A DNA stretch of 64,000 nt, from assembly GCA_949130485.1 (NCBI GenBank), contig OX422193.1:2606371-2670370 (forward strand). Direction: 5' to 3'. Origin of the DNA: Agelas oroides. Taxonomy: Eukaryota > Porifera > Demospongiae > Agelasida > Agelasidae. The translations under genes were made by a program, and so were the position numbers. Every line of letters starts with the position of its first letter. Within the stretch, counting starts at the first letter, position 1. The notes beneath the pieces are model-generated. The model made no database searches, was not told where the DNA came from, and saw nothing but the letters and a program-made list of their open reading frames with translations. Of this stretch, positions 15,901 to 31,206 are shown piece after piece.

Positions 15901-18900
15901 TACCACGCTCTACCCCGACTCTACCTCACTCTACCACACTCTACCCTTACTCTACCTCACTCTACCCTTACTCTACCTCAATCTACCTCACTCTACCCTG
16001 GCTCAACCCGACTCTCTATCACTCTACCACACTCTACCCTTGCTCCACCCGACTCTACCTCACTCTACCACACTCTACCACACTCTACACCGACTCTACC
16101 TCACTCTACCACTCTCTTCCCCGACTCTACCTCACTCTGCCACACTCTACCCTGGCTCGACCAGACACACCCTCACTCTACCACACTCTGCCATGGCTCG
16201 ACACGACTCTACCTCACTCTACCACACTCTACCCCGACTCTACCTCTCTCTACCTCACTCTACCTTGACTCTACCTCACTCTACCACACTCTACCCTGGC
16301 TCTACCCGAGTCTACCTCACTCTGCCACAATCTACCCTGGCTCAACCTGACTCTACCTCATTCTACAGCCTTCTACCCTGGCTCGACCCAACTCTACCGC
16401 ACTCTACCCGACTCTACCTCACGCTAACCCACTCTACCCCAACTCTACCTCACACTACCACACTCTACCCTGGCTCGAACCGGCTCCACCTCAGTCTACC
16501 ACACTCTACCCTGGCTCGACCTGACTCTACCTCACTCTACCACACTCTATCCTGGCTCAAGCCGACTCTACCTCACTCTACCACATTCTACCCTCGCTCG
16601 ACCCGACTCTACCTCACTCTACCACACTCTACCGCGACTCTACCTCACTCTACCACACTCTACCCTGGCTCATCCCAACTCTAACTCACTCTACCACACT
16701 CTACCCTGGCTCGACCCAACTCTACGTCACTCTACCACACTCTACCCTGGCTCGACCCGATTCTACCTCATTCTACCACATCCTACCCTGGCTCGACCCG
16801 ACTCTACCTCACTCTACCACACTCTACCCTGGCTCAACCCGGCTCTACCCCACTCTACCACACTCTACCCTTCCTCGACCCGACTCTACCTCACTCTACC
16901 CCACTCTACCCTGGCTCGACCTGACACTACCTCACTCTACCTCACTCTACCCTGGCTCAAACCGACTCTACCACACTCTACCACATTCTACCCTGGATCG
17001 ACCCGACTCTACCTTTCTCTAACACACTCTACCATGGATCGACCCGACTCTACCTCACCCTACCTCACTCTACCACACTCTACCTTGGGTCGACCCAACT
17101 CTACCTCACTCTACCACACTCTACCCTGGCTCGACCCGACTCTACGTCACTCTACCACACTCTACCCTGGCTCGACCCGATTCTACCTCATTCTACCACA
17201 TCCTACCCTGGCTCGACCCGACTCTACCTCACTCTACCACACTCTACCCTGGCTCAACCCGGCTCTACCCCACTCTACCACACTCTACCCTTCCTCGACC
17301 CGACTCTACCTCACTCTACCCCACTCTACCCTGGCTCGACCTGACACTACCTCACTCTACCTCACTCTACCCTGGCTCAAACCGACTCTACCACACTCTA
17401 CCACATTCTACCCTGGATCGACCCGACTCTACCTCTCTCTAACACACTCTACCATGGATCGACCCGACTCTACCTCACCCTACCTCACTCTACCACACTC
17501 CACCCTGGGTCGACCCCACTCTACCTCACTCTACCACACTCTACCCTGGCTCGACCCGACTCTACGTCACTCTACCACACTCTACCCTGTCTCGACCCGA
17601 TTCTACCTCATTCTACCACATCCTACACTGGCTCGACTCAACTCTACCTCACTCTACCACACTCTACCCTGGCTCAACCAGGCTCTACCTCACTCTACCA
17701 CACTCTACCCTTCCTCGACCCGACTCTACCTCACTCTACCCCACTCTACCACACTCTACCCTGGCTCGACCCGACTCTGCCTCACTCTACCACCGTCTAC
17801 CCTTGCTCTGCCCGACTCTACCTCACTCTACCACAATCTACCCTGGCTCAACCCGACTCTACCTCACTCTACCACCTTCTACCCTGGCTCGACCCGACCC
17901 TACCACACTCTACCCGACTCTACCTCACTCTAACACACTCCACCCCGACTCTACCTCACTCTACCACACTCTACCCTGGGTCGAACCGATTCTACCTCAG
18001 TCTACCACACTCTACCCTGGATCGACCCGACTCTACCTCACTCTATCACACTCTACCCTGGCTCGACCCGACTCTACCTCACTCTAACACTCTCTACCCT
18101 GGCTCAAACCGACTCTACCTCACTCTACCACATTCTACCCTGGCTCGACCCGACTCTACCTCACTCTACCACACTCTGCCCTGGCTCGACCCGACTCTGC
18201 CTCACTTTACCACATTCTACCCTGGCTCGACCCGACTCTACCTCTCTCTACCACACTCTACCCTGGCTCGACCCGACTCTCCCTCACACTACCTCACTCT
18301 ACCACCCTCTACCTTGGGTCGACCCGACTCTACCTCACTCTACCACACTCTACCCAGGCTCGACCCGACTCTACCTCACTCTACCACACTCTACCCTGGC
18401 TCGACCCGACTCTCCCTCACACTACCTCACTCTACCACCCTCTACCTTGGGTCGACCCGACTCTACCTCACTCTACCACACTCTACCCAGGCTCGACCCG
18501 ACTCTACCTCACTCTACCACACTCTACCCTGGCTCGACCCGACTCTACCTCACTGTACCACACTCTACCCCGACTCTATATCACTCTACCTCACTCTACC
18601 TTGACTCTACCTCACTCTACCACACTCTACCCAGGCTCGACACGACTCTACCTCACTCTACCACACTCTACCTTGGCTCCACCCGACTCTACCTCACTCT
18701 ACCACACTCTATTCTGGCTCGACGAGACCCTACAACACTCTACCACACTTTCCCCTAGCTCAACCCGACTCTACCTCACTCTACCACGCTCTACCCCGAC
18801 TCTACCTCACTCTACCACACTCTACCCTTACTCTACCTCACTCTACCCTTACTCTACCTCAATCTACCTCACTCTACCCTGGCTCAACCCGACTCTCTAT

Positions 18901-21900
18901 CACTCTACCACACTATACCCTTGCTCCACCCGACTCTACCTCACTCTACCACACTCTACCACACTCTACACCGACTCTACCTCACTCTACCACTCTCTTC
19001 CCCGACTCTACCTCACTCTGCCACACTCTACCCTGGCTCGACCAGACACACCCTCACTCTACCACACTCTGCCATGGCTCGACACGACTCTACCTCACTC
19101 TACCACACTCTACCCCGACTCTACATCTCTCTACCTCACTCTACCTTGACTCTACCTCACTCTACCACACTCTACCCTGACTCTACACCGACTCTACCTC
19201 ACTCTAACACTCTCTTCCCCGACTCTACCTCACTCTACCACACTCTACCCTGGCTCATCCCGACTCTGCCTCACTCTACCTCACTCTACCCTGGCTCGAA
19301 CCGACTCTACCTCACTCTACCACACTCTACCCCGACTCTACCTTTCTCTACCACACTCTACCTTGGATAGACCCGACTCTACCTCACTCCACCATACCCT
19401 ACCCAGCCTAGACCAGAATCTACCTCACTCTACCACACTCTACCCTGTCTCGACCCGACTCCACCTCACTCTACCACACTCTACCCCGACTCTACCTCAC
19501 TCTACCACACTCTACCCTGGCTCAACCCGACTCTACCTCACTCTACCACACTCTACCCTGGCTTCAGACATCTCTACCTCACTCTACCACACTCTACCCT
19601 TGCTGCACCCGACTCTACCTCACTCTACCACGCTCTACCCCGACTCTACGTCACTCTACCACACTCTACCCTTACTCAACCTCAATCTACCGCACACTAC
19701 CAAAGCTCAACCAGACTCTCTACCACACTACCACACTCTACCCTGCCTCCACCAGACTCTACCTCACTCTACCACACTCTACCCTGGCTCGATCCGACTC
19801 TACCTCAATCTACCACACTCTACCCTGGGTCGACCGGACTCTACCTCACTCTACCACACTCTACCCTAGCTCGGCCCGACACTACCTCACTCTACCACAC
19901 TCTACCATGGTTCGACCAACTCTCCCTCACTCTACCACACTCTACACTGGCTCGACCCGACTCTACCTCACTCTACCACACCCTACCCTTACTATACTTC
20001 AATCTACCACAATCTACCCTGGCTCAACCCGACTCTACTTCACTCTACCACCATCTAACCTGGCACGACCCGACTCTCCTCCACACTCAACCCGACTCTA
20101 CCTCACTCTACCACACTCTACCCTGGCTCGATCCGACTCTACCTCACTCTACCACACTCTACCCTAGCTCGACCTGACTCTACCTAACTCTACCACACTC
20201 TTCCATGGTTCAACCCGACTCTCCCTCACTCTACCACACTCTACCCTGGCTCGACCCAACTCTACCTCACTCTACCATGCTCTACCCCGACTCTACCTCA
20301 CTTTACCACACTCTACACTTACTCTACCTCAATCTACCACACTCTACCCTGGCTCAACCCGACTCTCTACGACTCTACCACACTCTGCCCTGACTCGACC
20401 CGACTCTACCTCAATCTACCACACTCTACCCTGGCTCAACCCGACTCTCTATCACTCTACCACACTCTGCCCTGACTCGACCCGACTCTACCTCAATCTA
20501 CCACACTCTACCCTGGGTCGACCGGACTCTACCTCACTCTACCACACTCTACCCTAGCTCGGCCCGACACTACCTCACTCTACCACACTCTACCATGGTT
20601 CGACCCAACTCCCCCTCACTCTACCACACTCTGCCCTGACTCGACCCGACTCTACCTCACTCTACCACACTCTACCCTAGCACGACCCGACACTACCTCA
20701 CTCTACCACACTCTACCATGGTTCAACCCAACTCTCCCTCACTCTACCACACTCTACACTGGCTCGACCCGACTCTACCTCACTCTACCACGCTCTAACC
20801 CGACTCTACCTCACTCTACCACACCCTACCCTTACTATACTTCAATCTACCACAATCTACCCTGGCTCAACCCGACTCTACTTCACTCTACCACCATCTA
20901 ACCTGGCTCGACTCGACTCTCTTCCACACTCTACCCGACTCTACCTCACTCTAACACACTCTACCCCGACTCTATCTCACTCTAAAACACCCTACCCTGG
21001 CTCGACCAGACTCTACCTCAGTATACCACACTATACCCTGGCTCGACCCGACTCTACTTCACTCTACCACTCTCTACCCTGGCTCGACCCGACTCTACCT
21101 CATTCTATCACACACTACCCCGACTCTACATCAATCTACCCCACTCTACCCTGGCTCATCCCGACTCTACCTAACTCTACCACACTCTATCCTGGCTCGA
21201 CCCGACTCTACCTCACTCTACCACACTCTTCCCCGACTCTACCTCACTCTACCACACTCTAATCTGGCTCGACCCGACTCTACCTCACTCTACCACAATC
21301 TACCCTGGATCGAGATGACTCTACCTCACTCCACCACACTCTACCGTGGCTCGAACACACTCTACCTCACTCTACCATACTCTACCCTGACTCTACCTCA
21401 CTCTCCCACTGTCTATCCTGGCTCGACACGACTCTACCTCACTCTACCACACTCTACCCTGGCTCGATCCGACTCTACCTCACTCTACCACACTCTACCA
21501 CACTCTACACCGACTCTACCTCACTCTACCACACTCTACCCTGGCTCTACCAGACACACCCTCACTCTACCACACTCTACCATGGCTCGACACGACTCTA
21601 CCTCACTCTACCACACTCTACCCCGACTCTATATCACTCTACCTCACTCTACCACACTCTACCCTGCCTAGACACGACTCTACCTCACTCTACCACACTC
21701 TACCTTGGCTCCACCCGACTCTACCTCACTCTACCACACTCTATTCTGGCTCAACGAGACCCTACCACACTCTACCACACTCTCCCCTAGCTCAACCCTA
21801 CTCTACCTCACTCTACCACACTCTACCCTTACTCTACCTCAATCTACCTCACTCTACCCTGGCTCAACCCGACTCTCAATCACTCTACCACACTCTACCC

Positions 21901-24900
21901 TTGCTCCACCCGACTCTACCTCACTCTACCACACTCTACCTCACTCTACACTGACTCTACCTCACTCTACCACCCTCTACCCCAACTCTACCTCTCTCTA
22001 CCTCACTCTACCTTGACTCTACCTCACTCTACCACACTCTACCCTGGCTCTACCCGAGTCTACCTCACTCTGCCACAATCTACCCTGGCTAAACCTGACT
22101 CTACCTCATTATACAGCCTTCTACCCTGGCTCGACCCAACTCAACCACACTCTACCCGACTCTGCCTCACGCTAACCCACTCTACCCCAATTCTACCTCA
22201 CACTACCACACTCTACCCTGGCTCGACCCGACTCTACCTCACTCTACCACACTCTGCCCTGGCTCGACCCGACTCTACCTCACTTTACCACATTCTACTC
22301 TGGCTCGACCCGACTCTACCTCTCTCTACCACACTCTACCCTGGCTCGACCCGACTCTCCCTCACACTACCTCACTCTACCACCCTCTACCTTGGGTCGA
22401 CTCGACTCTACCTCACTCTACCACACTCTACCCAGGCTCGACCCGACTCTACCTCACTCTACCACACTCTACCCAGGCTCGACCCGACTCTACCTCACTC
22501 TACCACACTCTACCCTGGCTCGACCCGACTCTACCTCACTGTACCACACTCTACCCCGACTCTATATCACTCTACCTCACTCTACCTTGACTCTACCTCA
22601 CTCTACCACACTCTACCCAGGCTCGACACGACTCTACCTCACTCTACCACACTCTACCTTGGCTCCACCCGACTCTACCTCACTCTACCACACTCTATTC
22701 TGGCTCGACGAGACCCTACAACACTCTACCACACTTTCCCCTAGCTCAACCCGACTCTACCTCACTCTACCACGCTCTACCCCGACTCTACCTCACTCTA
22801 CCACACTCTACCCTTACTCTACCTCACTCTACCCTTACTCTACCTCAATCTACCTCACTCTACCCTGGCTCAACCCGACTCTCTATCACTCTACCACACT
22901 ATACCCTTGCTCCACCCGACTCTACCTCACTCTACCACACTCTACCACACTCTACACCGACTCTACCTCACTCTACCACTCTCTTCCCCGACTCTACCTC
23001 ACTCTGCCACACTCTACCCTGGCTCGACCAGACACACCCTCACTCTACCACACTCTGCCATGGCTCGACACGACTCTACCTCACTCTACCACACTCTACC
23101 CCGACTCTACCTCTCTCTACCTCACTCTACCTTGACTCTACCTCACTCTACCACACTCTACCCTGGCTCTACCCGAGTCTACCTCACTCTAACACTCTCT
23201 ACCCTGGCTCAAACCGACTCTACCTCACTCTACCACATTCTACCCTGGCTCGACCCGACTCTACCTCACTCTACCACACTCTGCCCTGGCTCGACCCGAC
23301 TCTACCTCACTTTACCACATTCTACCCTGGCTCGACCCGACTCTACCTCTCTCTACCACACTCTACCCTGGCTCGACCCGACTCTCCCTCACACTACCTC
23401 ACTCTACCACCCTCTACCTTGGGTCGACCCGACTCTACCTCACTCTACCACACTCTACCCAGGCTCGACCCGACTCTACCTCACTCTACCACACTCTACC
23501 CTGGCTCGACCCGACTCTACCTCAATGTACCACACTCTACCCCGACTCTATATCACTCTACCTTGACTCTACCTTGACTCTACCTCACTCTACCACACTC
23601 TACCCAGGCTCGACACGACTCTACCTCACTCTACCACACTCTACCTTGGCTCCACCCGACTCTACCTCACTCTACCACACTCTATTCTGGCTCGACGAGA
23701 CCCTACAACACTCTACCACACTTTCCCCTAGCTCAACCCGACTCTACCTCACTCTACCACGCTCTACCCCGACTCTACCTCACTCTACCACACTCTACCC
23801 TTACTCTACCTCACTCTACCCTTACTCTACCTCAATCTACCTCACTCTACCCTGGCTCAACCCGACTCTCTATCACTCTACCACACTCTACCCTTGCTCC
23901 ACCCGACTCTACCTCACTCTACCACACTCTACCACACTCTACACCGACTCTACCTCACTCTACCACTCTCTTCCCCGACTCTACCTCACTCTACCACACT
24001 CTACCCTGGCTCGACCAGACACACCCTCACTCTACCACACTCTGCCATGGCTCGACACGACTCTACCTCACTCTACCACACTCTACCCCGACTCTACCTC
24101 ACTCTACCACACTCTACCCTTACTCTACCTCACTCTACCCTTACTCTACCTCAATCTACCTCACTCTACCCTGGCTCAACCCGACTCTCTATCACTCTAC
24201 CACACTCTACCCTTGCTCCACCCGACTCTACCTCACTCTACCACACTCTACCACACTCTACACCGACTCTACCTCACTCTACCACTCTCTTCCCCGACTC
24301 TACCTCACTCTGCCACACTCTACTCTGGTTCGACAAGACACACCCTCACTCTACCACACTCTGCCATGGCTCGACACGACTCTACCTCACTCTACCACAC
24401 TCTAACCCGACTCTACCTCTCTCTACCTCACTCTACCTTGACTCTACCTCACTCTACCACACTCTACCCTGGCTCTACCCGAGTCTACCTCACTCTGCCA
24501 CAATCTATCCTGGCTCAACCTGACTCTACCTCATTCTACAGCCTTCTACCCTGGCTCGACCCAACTCTACCGCACTCTACCCAACTCTACCTCACGCTAA
24601 CCCACTCTACCCCAACTCTACCTCACACTACCACACTCTACCCTGGCTCGAACCGGCTCCACCTCAGTCTACCACACTCTACCCTGGCTCGACCTGACTC
24701 TACCTCACTCTACCACACTCTATCCTGGCTCAAGCCGACTCTACCTCACTCTACCACATTCTACCCTCGCTCGACCCGACTCTACCTCACTCTACCACAC
24801 TCTACCGCGACTCTACCTCACTCTACCACACTCTACCCTGGCTCATCCCAACTCTAACTCACTCTACCACACTCTACCCTGGCTCGACCCGACTGTACCT

Positions 24901-24950
24901 CACTCTACCATACTCTACCCCGTCTCTACCTCACTTTACCACACTCTACC
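12996..24950 (+). repeat. ~12 kb higher-order repeat unit B
   Basis: This is the second long HOR copy. The offset to unit C is 11,955 bp over most of its length (12,996 to 24,951; 13,703 to 25,658; 14,706 to 26,661). It drops by exactly 41, one monomer, to 11,914 from about 15,720 onward (15,720 to 27,634; 17,034 to 28,948). It then drops by 133 to 11,781 where unit B alone carries a 133-bp duplication (18,447 to 30,228). Its second half, from about 19,363, matches unit A at an offset of 11,955-11,956. Confidence 0.85.
18314..18579 (+). repeat. 133-bp duplication private to unit B
   Basis: Two adjacent 133-bp copies start at 18,314 and 18,447, each beginning TTGGGTCGACCCGACTC. The corresponding places in unit A (5,370) and unit C (30,228) carry a single copy. 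The length equals three 41-bp monomers plus one 10-bp box. This suggests unequal exchange between monomers after the long units had duplicated. Confidence 0.75.
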
Positions 24951-27900
24951 TTGGCTAGACCCGACTCTACCTCACTGTACCACACTCTACCCAGGCTAGA
25001 CCCGAATCTACCTCACTCTCCCACACTCCACCCCGACTCTACCTCACTCTACCACTCTCTACCCTGGCTCAAACCGACTCTACCTAACTCTACCACATTC
25101 TACCCTGTCTCGACCCGACTCTACCTCACTCTACCACACTCTGCCCTGGCTCGACCCGACTCTACCTCACCCTACCTCACTCTACCCAATCTGCCCTCGC
25201 TCGACCCGGCTCTACCTCACTCTACCACACTCTACCACGACTCTACCTCACTCTACCACACTCTACCCTGGCTTGACCCGACACTACCTCACTCTACCTC
25301 ACTCTACCCTGGCTCAAACCGACTCTACCACATTCTACCCTGGATCGACCCGACTCTACCTCACCCTACCTCACTCTACCACACTCTACCCTAGGTCGAC
25401 CCCACTCTACCTCACTCCACCACACTCTACCGTGGCTCGAACAGACTCTACCTCACGCTACCATACTCTACCCTGACTCTACCTCACTCTCCCACTCTCT
25501 ATCCTGGCTCGACACGACTCTACCTCACTCTACCACACTCTACCACACTCTACACCGACTCTACCTCACTCTACCACTCTCTTCCCCGACTCTACCTCAC
25601 TCTGCCACACTCTACCCTGGCTCGACCAGACACACCCTCACTCTACCACACTCTGCCATGGCTCGACACGACTCTACCTCACTCTACCACACTCTACCCC
25701 GACTCTACCTCTCTCTACCTCACTCTACCTTGACTCTACCTCACTCTACCACACTCTACCCTGGCTCTACCCGAGTCTACCTCACTCTGCCACAATCTAC
25801 CCTGGCTCAACCTGACTCTACCTCATTCTACAGCCTTCTACCCTGGCTCGACCCAACTCTACCGCAATCTACCCGACTCTACCTCACGCTAACCCACCCT
25901 ACCCCAACTCTACCTCACACTACCACACTCTACCCTGGCTCGAACCGGCTCCACCTCAGTCTACCACACTCTACCCTGGCTCGACCTGACTCTACCTCAC
26001 TCTACCACACTCTATCCTGACTCAAGCCTACTCTACCTCACCCTACCTCACCCTACCCAATCTGCCCTCGCTCGACCCGGCTCTACCTCACTCTACCACA
26101 CTCTACCACGACTCTACCTCACTCTACCACACTCTACCCTGGCTCGACCCGACACTACCTCACTGTACCTCACTCTACCCTGGCTCAAACCGACTCTACC
26201 ACACTCTACAACATTCTACCCTGGATCAACCCGACTCTACCTCACTGTACCACACTCTACCCAGGCTAGACCCGAATCTACCTCACTCTCCCACACTCCA
26301 CCCCGACTCTACCTCACTCTACCACTCTCTACCCTGGCTCAAACTGACTCTACCTCACTCTACCACATTCTACCCTGTCTCGACCCGACTCTACCTCACT
26401 CTACCACACTCTGCCCGGGCTCGACCCGACTCTACCTCACCCTACCTCACTCTACCCAATCTGCCCTCGCTCGACCCGGCTCTACCTCACTCTACCACAC
26501 TCTACCACGACTCTACCTCACTCTACCACACTTTACCCTGGCTCGACCTGACACTACCTCACTCTACCTCACTCTACCCTGGCTCAAACCGACTCTACCA
26601 CACTCTAACACATTCTACCCTGGATCGACCCGACTCTACCTCTCTCTACCACACTCTACCATGGATCGACCAGACTCTACCTCACCCTACCTCACTCTAC
26701 CACACTCTACCCTGGGTCGACCCCACTCTACCTCACTCTACCACACTCTACCCTGGCTCGACCCGACTCTACGTCACTCTACCACACTCTACACTGTCTT
26801 GACCCGATTCTACCTCATTCTACAACATCCTACCCTGGCTCGACCCGACTTTACCTCACTCTACCACACTCTACCCTGGCTCAACCAGGCTCTACCTCAC
26901 TCTACCACACTCTACCCTTTCTCGACCCGACTCTACCTCACTCTACCCCACTCTACCACACTCTACCCTGGCTCGACCCGACTCTGCCTCACTCTACCAC
27001 CGTCTACCCTTGCTCTGCCCGACTCTACCTCACTCTACCACCTTCTACCCTGGCTCGACCCGACCCTACCACACTCTACCCGACTCTACCTCACTCTAAC
27101 ACACTCCACCCCGACTCTACCTCACTCTACCACACTCTACCCTGGGTCGAACCGATTCTACCTCAGTCTACCACACTCTACCCTGGATCGACCCGACTCT
27201 ACCTCACTCTATCACACTCTACCCTGGCTCGACCCGACTCTACCTCACTCTAACACTCTCTACCCTGGCTCAAACCGACTCTACCTCACTCTACCACATT
27301 TTACCCTGGCTCGACCCGACTCTACCTCACTCTACCACACTCTGCCCTGGCTCGACCCGACTCTACCTCACTTTACCACATTCTACCCTGGCTCGACCCG
27401 ACTCTACCTCTCTCTACCACACTCTACCCTGGCTCGACCCGACTCTCCCTCACACTACCTCACTCTACCACCCTCTACCTTGGGTCGACCCGACTCTACC
27501 TCACTCTACCACACTCTACCCAGGCTCGACCCGACTCTACCTCACTCTACCACACTCTACCCTGGCTCGACCCGACTCCACCTCACTGTACCACACTCTA
27601 CCCCGACTCAATATCACTCTACCTCACTCTACCTTGACTCTACCTCACTCTACCACACTCTACCCAGGCTCGACACGACTCTACCTCACTCTACCACACT
27701 CTACCTTGGCTCCACCCGACTCTACCTCACTCTACCACACTCTATTCTGGCTCGACGAGACCCTACAACACTCTACCACACTTTCCCCTAGCTCAACCCG
27801 ACTCTACCTCACTCTACCACGCTCTACCCCGACTCTACCTCACTCTACCACACTCTACCCTTACTCTACCTCACTCTACCCTTACTCTACCTCAATCTAC

Positions 27901-30900
27901 CTCACTCTACCCTGGCTCAACCCGACTCTCTATCACTCTACCACACTCTACCCTTGCTCCACCCGACTCTACCTCACTCTACCACACTCTACCACACTCT
28001 ACACCGACTCTACCTCACTCTACCACTCTCTTCCCCGACTCTACCTCACTCTACCACACTCTACCCTGGCTCGACCAGACACACCCTCACTCTACCACAC
28101 TCTGCCATGGCTCGACACGACTCTACCTCACTCTACCACACTCTACCCCGACTCTACCTCTCTCTACCTCACTCTACCTTGACTCTACCTCACTCTACCA
28201 CACTCTACCCTGGCTCTACCCGAGTCTACCTCACTCTGCCACAATCTACCCTGGCTCAACCTGACTCTACCTCATTCTACAGCCTTCTACCCTGGCTCGA
28301 CCCAACTCTACCGCACTCTACCCGACTCTACCTCACGCTAACCCACTCTACCCCAACTCTACCTCACACTACCACACTCTACCCTGGCTCGAACCGGCTC
28401 CACCTCAGTCTACCACACTCTACCCTGGCTCGACCTGACTCTACCTCACTCTACCACACTCTATCCTGGCTCAAGCCGACTCTACCTCACTCTACCACAT
28501 TCTACCCTCGCTCGACCCGACTCTACCTCACTCTACCACACTCTACCGCGACTCTACCTCACTCTACCACACTCTACCCTGGCTCATCCCAACTCTAACT
28601 CACTCTACCACACTCTACCCTGGCTCGACCCAACTCTACGTCACTCTACCACACTCTACCCTGGCTCGACCCGATTCTACCTCATTCTACCACATCCTAC
28701 CCTGGCTCGACCCGACTCTACCTCACTCTACCACACTCTACCCTGGCTCAACCCGGCTCTACCCCACTCTACCACACTCTACCCTTCCTCGACCCGACTC
28801 TACCTCACTCTACCCCACTCTACCCTGGCTCGACCTGACACTACCTCACTCTACCTCACTCTACCCTGGCTCAAACCGACTCTACCACACTCTACCACAT
28901 TCTACCCTGGATCGACCCGACTCTACCTTTCTCTAACACACTCTACCATGGATCGACCCGACTCTACCTCACCCTACCTCACTCTACCACACTCTACCCT
29001 GGGTCGACCCAACTCTACCTCACTCTACCACACTCTACCCTGGCTCGACCCGACTCTACGTCACTCTACCACACTCTACCCTGGCTCGACCCGATTCTAC
29101 CTCATTCTACCACATCCTACCCTGGCTCGACCCGACTCTACCTCACTCTACCACACTCTACCCTGGCTCAACCCGGCTCTACCCCACTCTACCACACTCT
29201 ACCCTTCCTCGACCCGACTCTACCTCACTCTACCCCACTCTACCCTGGCTCGACCTGACACTACCTCACTCTACCTCACTCTACCCTGGCTCAAACCGAC
29301 TCTACCACACTCTACCACATTCTACCCTGGATCGACCCGACTCTACCTCTCTCTAACACACTCTACCATGGATCGACCCGACTCTACCTCACCCTACCTC
29401 ACTCTACCACACTCCACCCTGGGTCGACCCCACTCTACCTCACTCTACCACACTCTACCCTGGCTCGACCCGACTCTACGTCACTCTACCACACTCTACC
29501 CTGTCTCGACCCGATTCTACCTCATTCTACCACATCCTACACTGGCTCGACTCGACTCTACCTCACTCTACCACACTCTACCCTGGCTCAACCAGGCTCT
29601 ACCTCACTCTACCACACTCTACCCTTCCTCGACCCGACTCTACCTCACTCTACCCCACTCTACCACACTCTACCCTGGCTCGACCCGACTCTGCCTCACT
29701 CTACCACCGTCTACCCTTGCTCTGCCCGACTCTACCTCACTCTACCACAATCTACCCTGGCTCAACCCGACTCTACCTCACTCTACCACCTTCTACCCTG
29801 GCTCGACCCGACCCTACCACACTCTACCCGACTCTACCTCACTCTAACACACTCCACCCCGACTCTACCTCACTCTACCACACTCTACCCTGGGTCGAAC
29901 CGATTCTACCTCAGTCTACCACACTCTACCCTGGATCGACCCGACTCTACCTCACTCTATCACACTCTACCCTGGCTCGACCCGACTCTACCTCACTCTA
30001 ACACTCTCTACCCTGGCTCAAACCGACTCTACCTCACTCTACCACATTCTACCCTGGCTCGACCCGACTCTACCTCACTCTACCACACTCTGCCCTGGCT
30101 CGACCCGACTCTACCTCACTTTACCACATTCTACCCTGGCTCGACCCGACTCTACCTCTCTCTACCACACTCTACCCTGGCTCGACCCGACTCTCCCTCA
30201 CACTACCTCACTCTACCACCCTCTACCTTGGGTCGACCCGACTCTACCTCACTCTACCACACTCTACCCAGGCTCGACCCGACTCTACCTCACTCTACCA
30301 CACTCTACCCTGGCTCGACCCGACTCTACCTCACTGTACCACACTCTACCCCGACTCTATATCACTCTACCTCACTCTACCTTGACTCTACCTCACTCTA
30401 CCACACTCTACCCAGGCTCGACACGACTCTACCTCACTCTACCACACTCTACCTTGGCTCCACCCGACTCTACCTCACTCTACCACACTCTATTCTGGCT
30501 CGACGAGACCCTACAACACTCTACCACACTTTCCCCTAGCTCAACCCGACTCTACCTCACTCTACCACGCTCTACCCCGACTCTACCTCACTCTACCACA
30601 CTCTACCCTTACTCTACCTCACTCTACCCTTACTCTACCTCAATCTACCTCACTCTACCCTGGCTCAACCCGACTCTCTATCACTCTACCACACTATACC
30701 CTTGCTCCACCCGACTCTACCTCACTCTACCACACTCTACCACACTCTACACCGACTCTACCTCACTCTACCACTCTCTTCCCCGACTCTACCTCACTCT
30801 GCCACACTCTACCCTGGCTCGACCAGACACACCCTCACTCTACCACACTCTGCCATGGCTCGACACGACTCTACCTCACTCTACCACACTCTACCCCGAC

Positions 30901-30930
30901 TCTACCTCTCTCTACCTCACCCTACCTTGA
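24951..30930 (+). repeat. Partial third ~12 kb HOR unit C
   Basis: This block follows unit B's order of variants from 24,951 to about 30,930 and then departs from it. It joins a block that in unit A lies near 6,300-6,600, with the CTACCTTGAGTCTACC variant. The junction is itself satellite, so the break is visible only as a change in offset. It indicates a rearrangement within the array rather than an insertion of foreign DNA. Confidence 0.7.
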
Positions 30931-31206
30931 GTCTACCTCACTCTACCACACTCTACCCTGGCTCTACCCGAGTCTACCTCACTCTGCCACAATCTACCCT
31001 GGCTCAACCTGACTCTACCTCATTCTACAGCCTTCTACCCTGGCTCGACCCAACTCTACCGCACTCTACCTGACTCTACCTCACGCTGACCCACCCTACC
31101 CCAACTCTACCTCACACTACCACACTCTACCCTGGCTCGAACCAGCTCCACCTCAGTCTACCACACTCTACCCTGGCTCGACCTGACTCTACCTCACTCT
31201 ACCACA

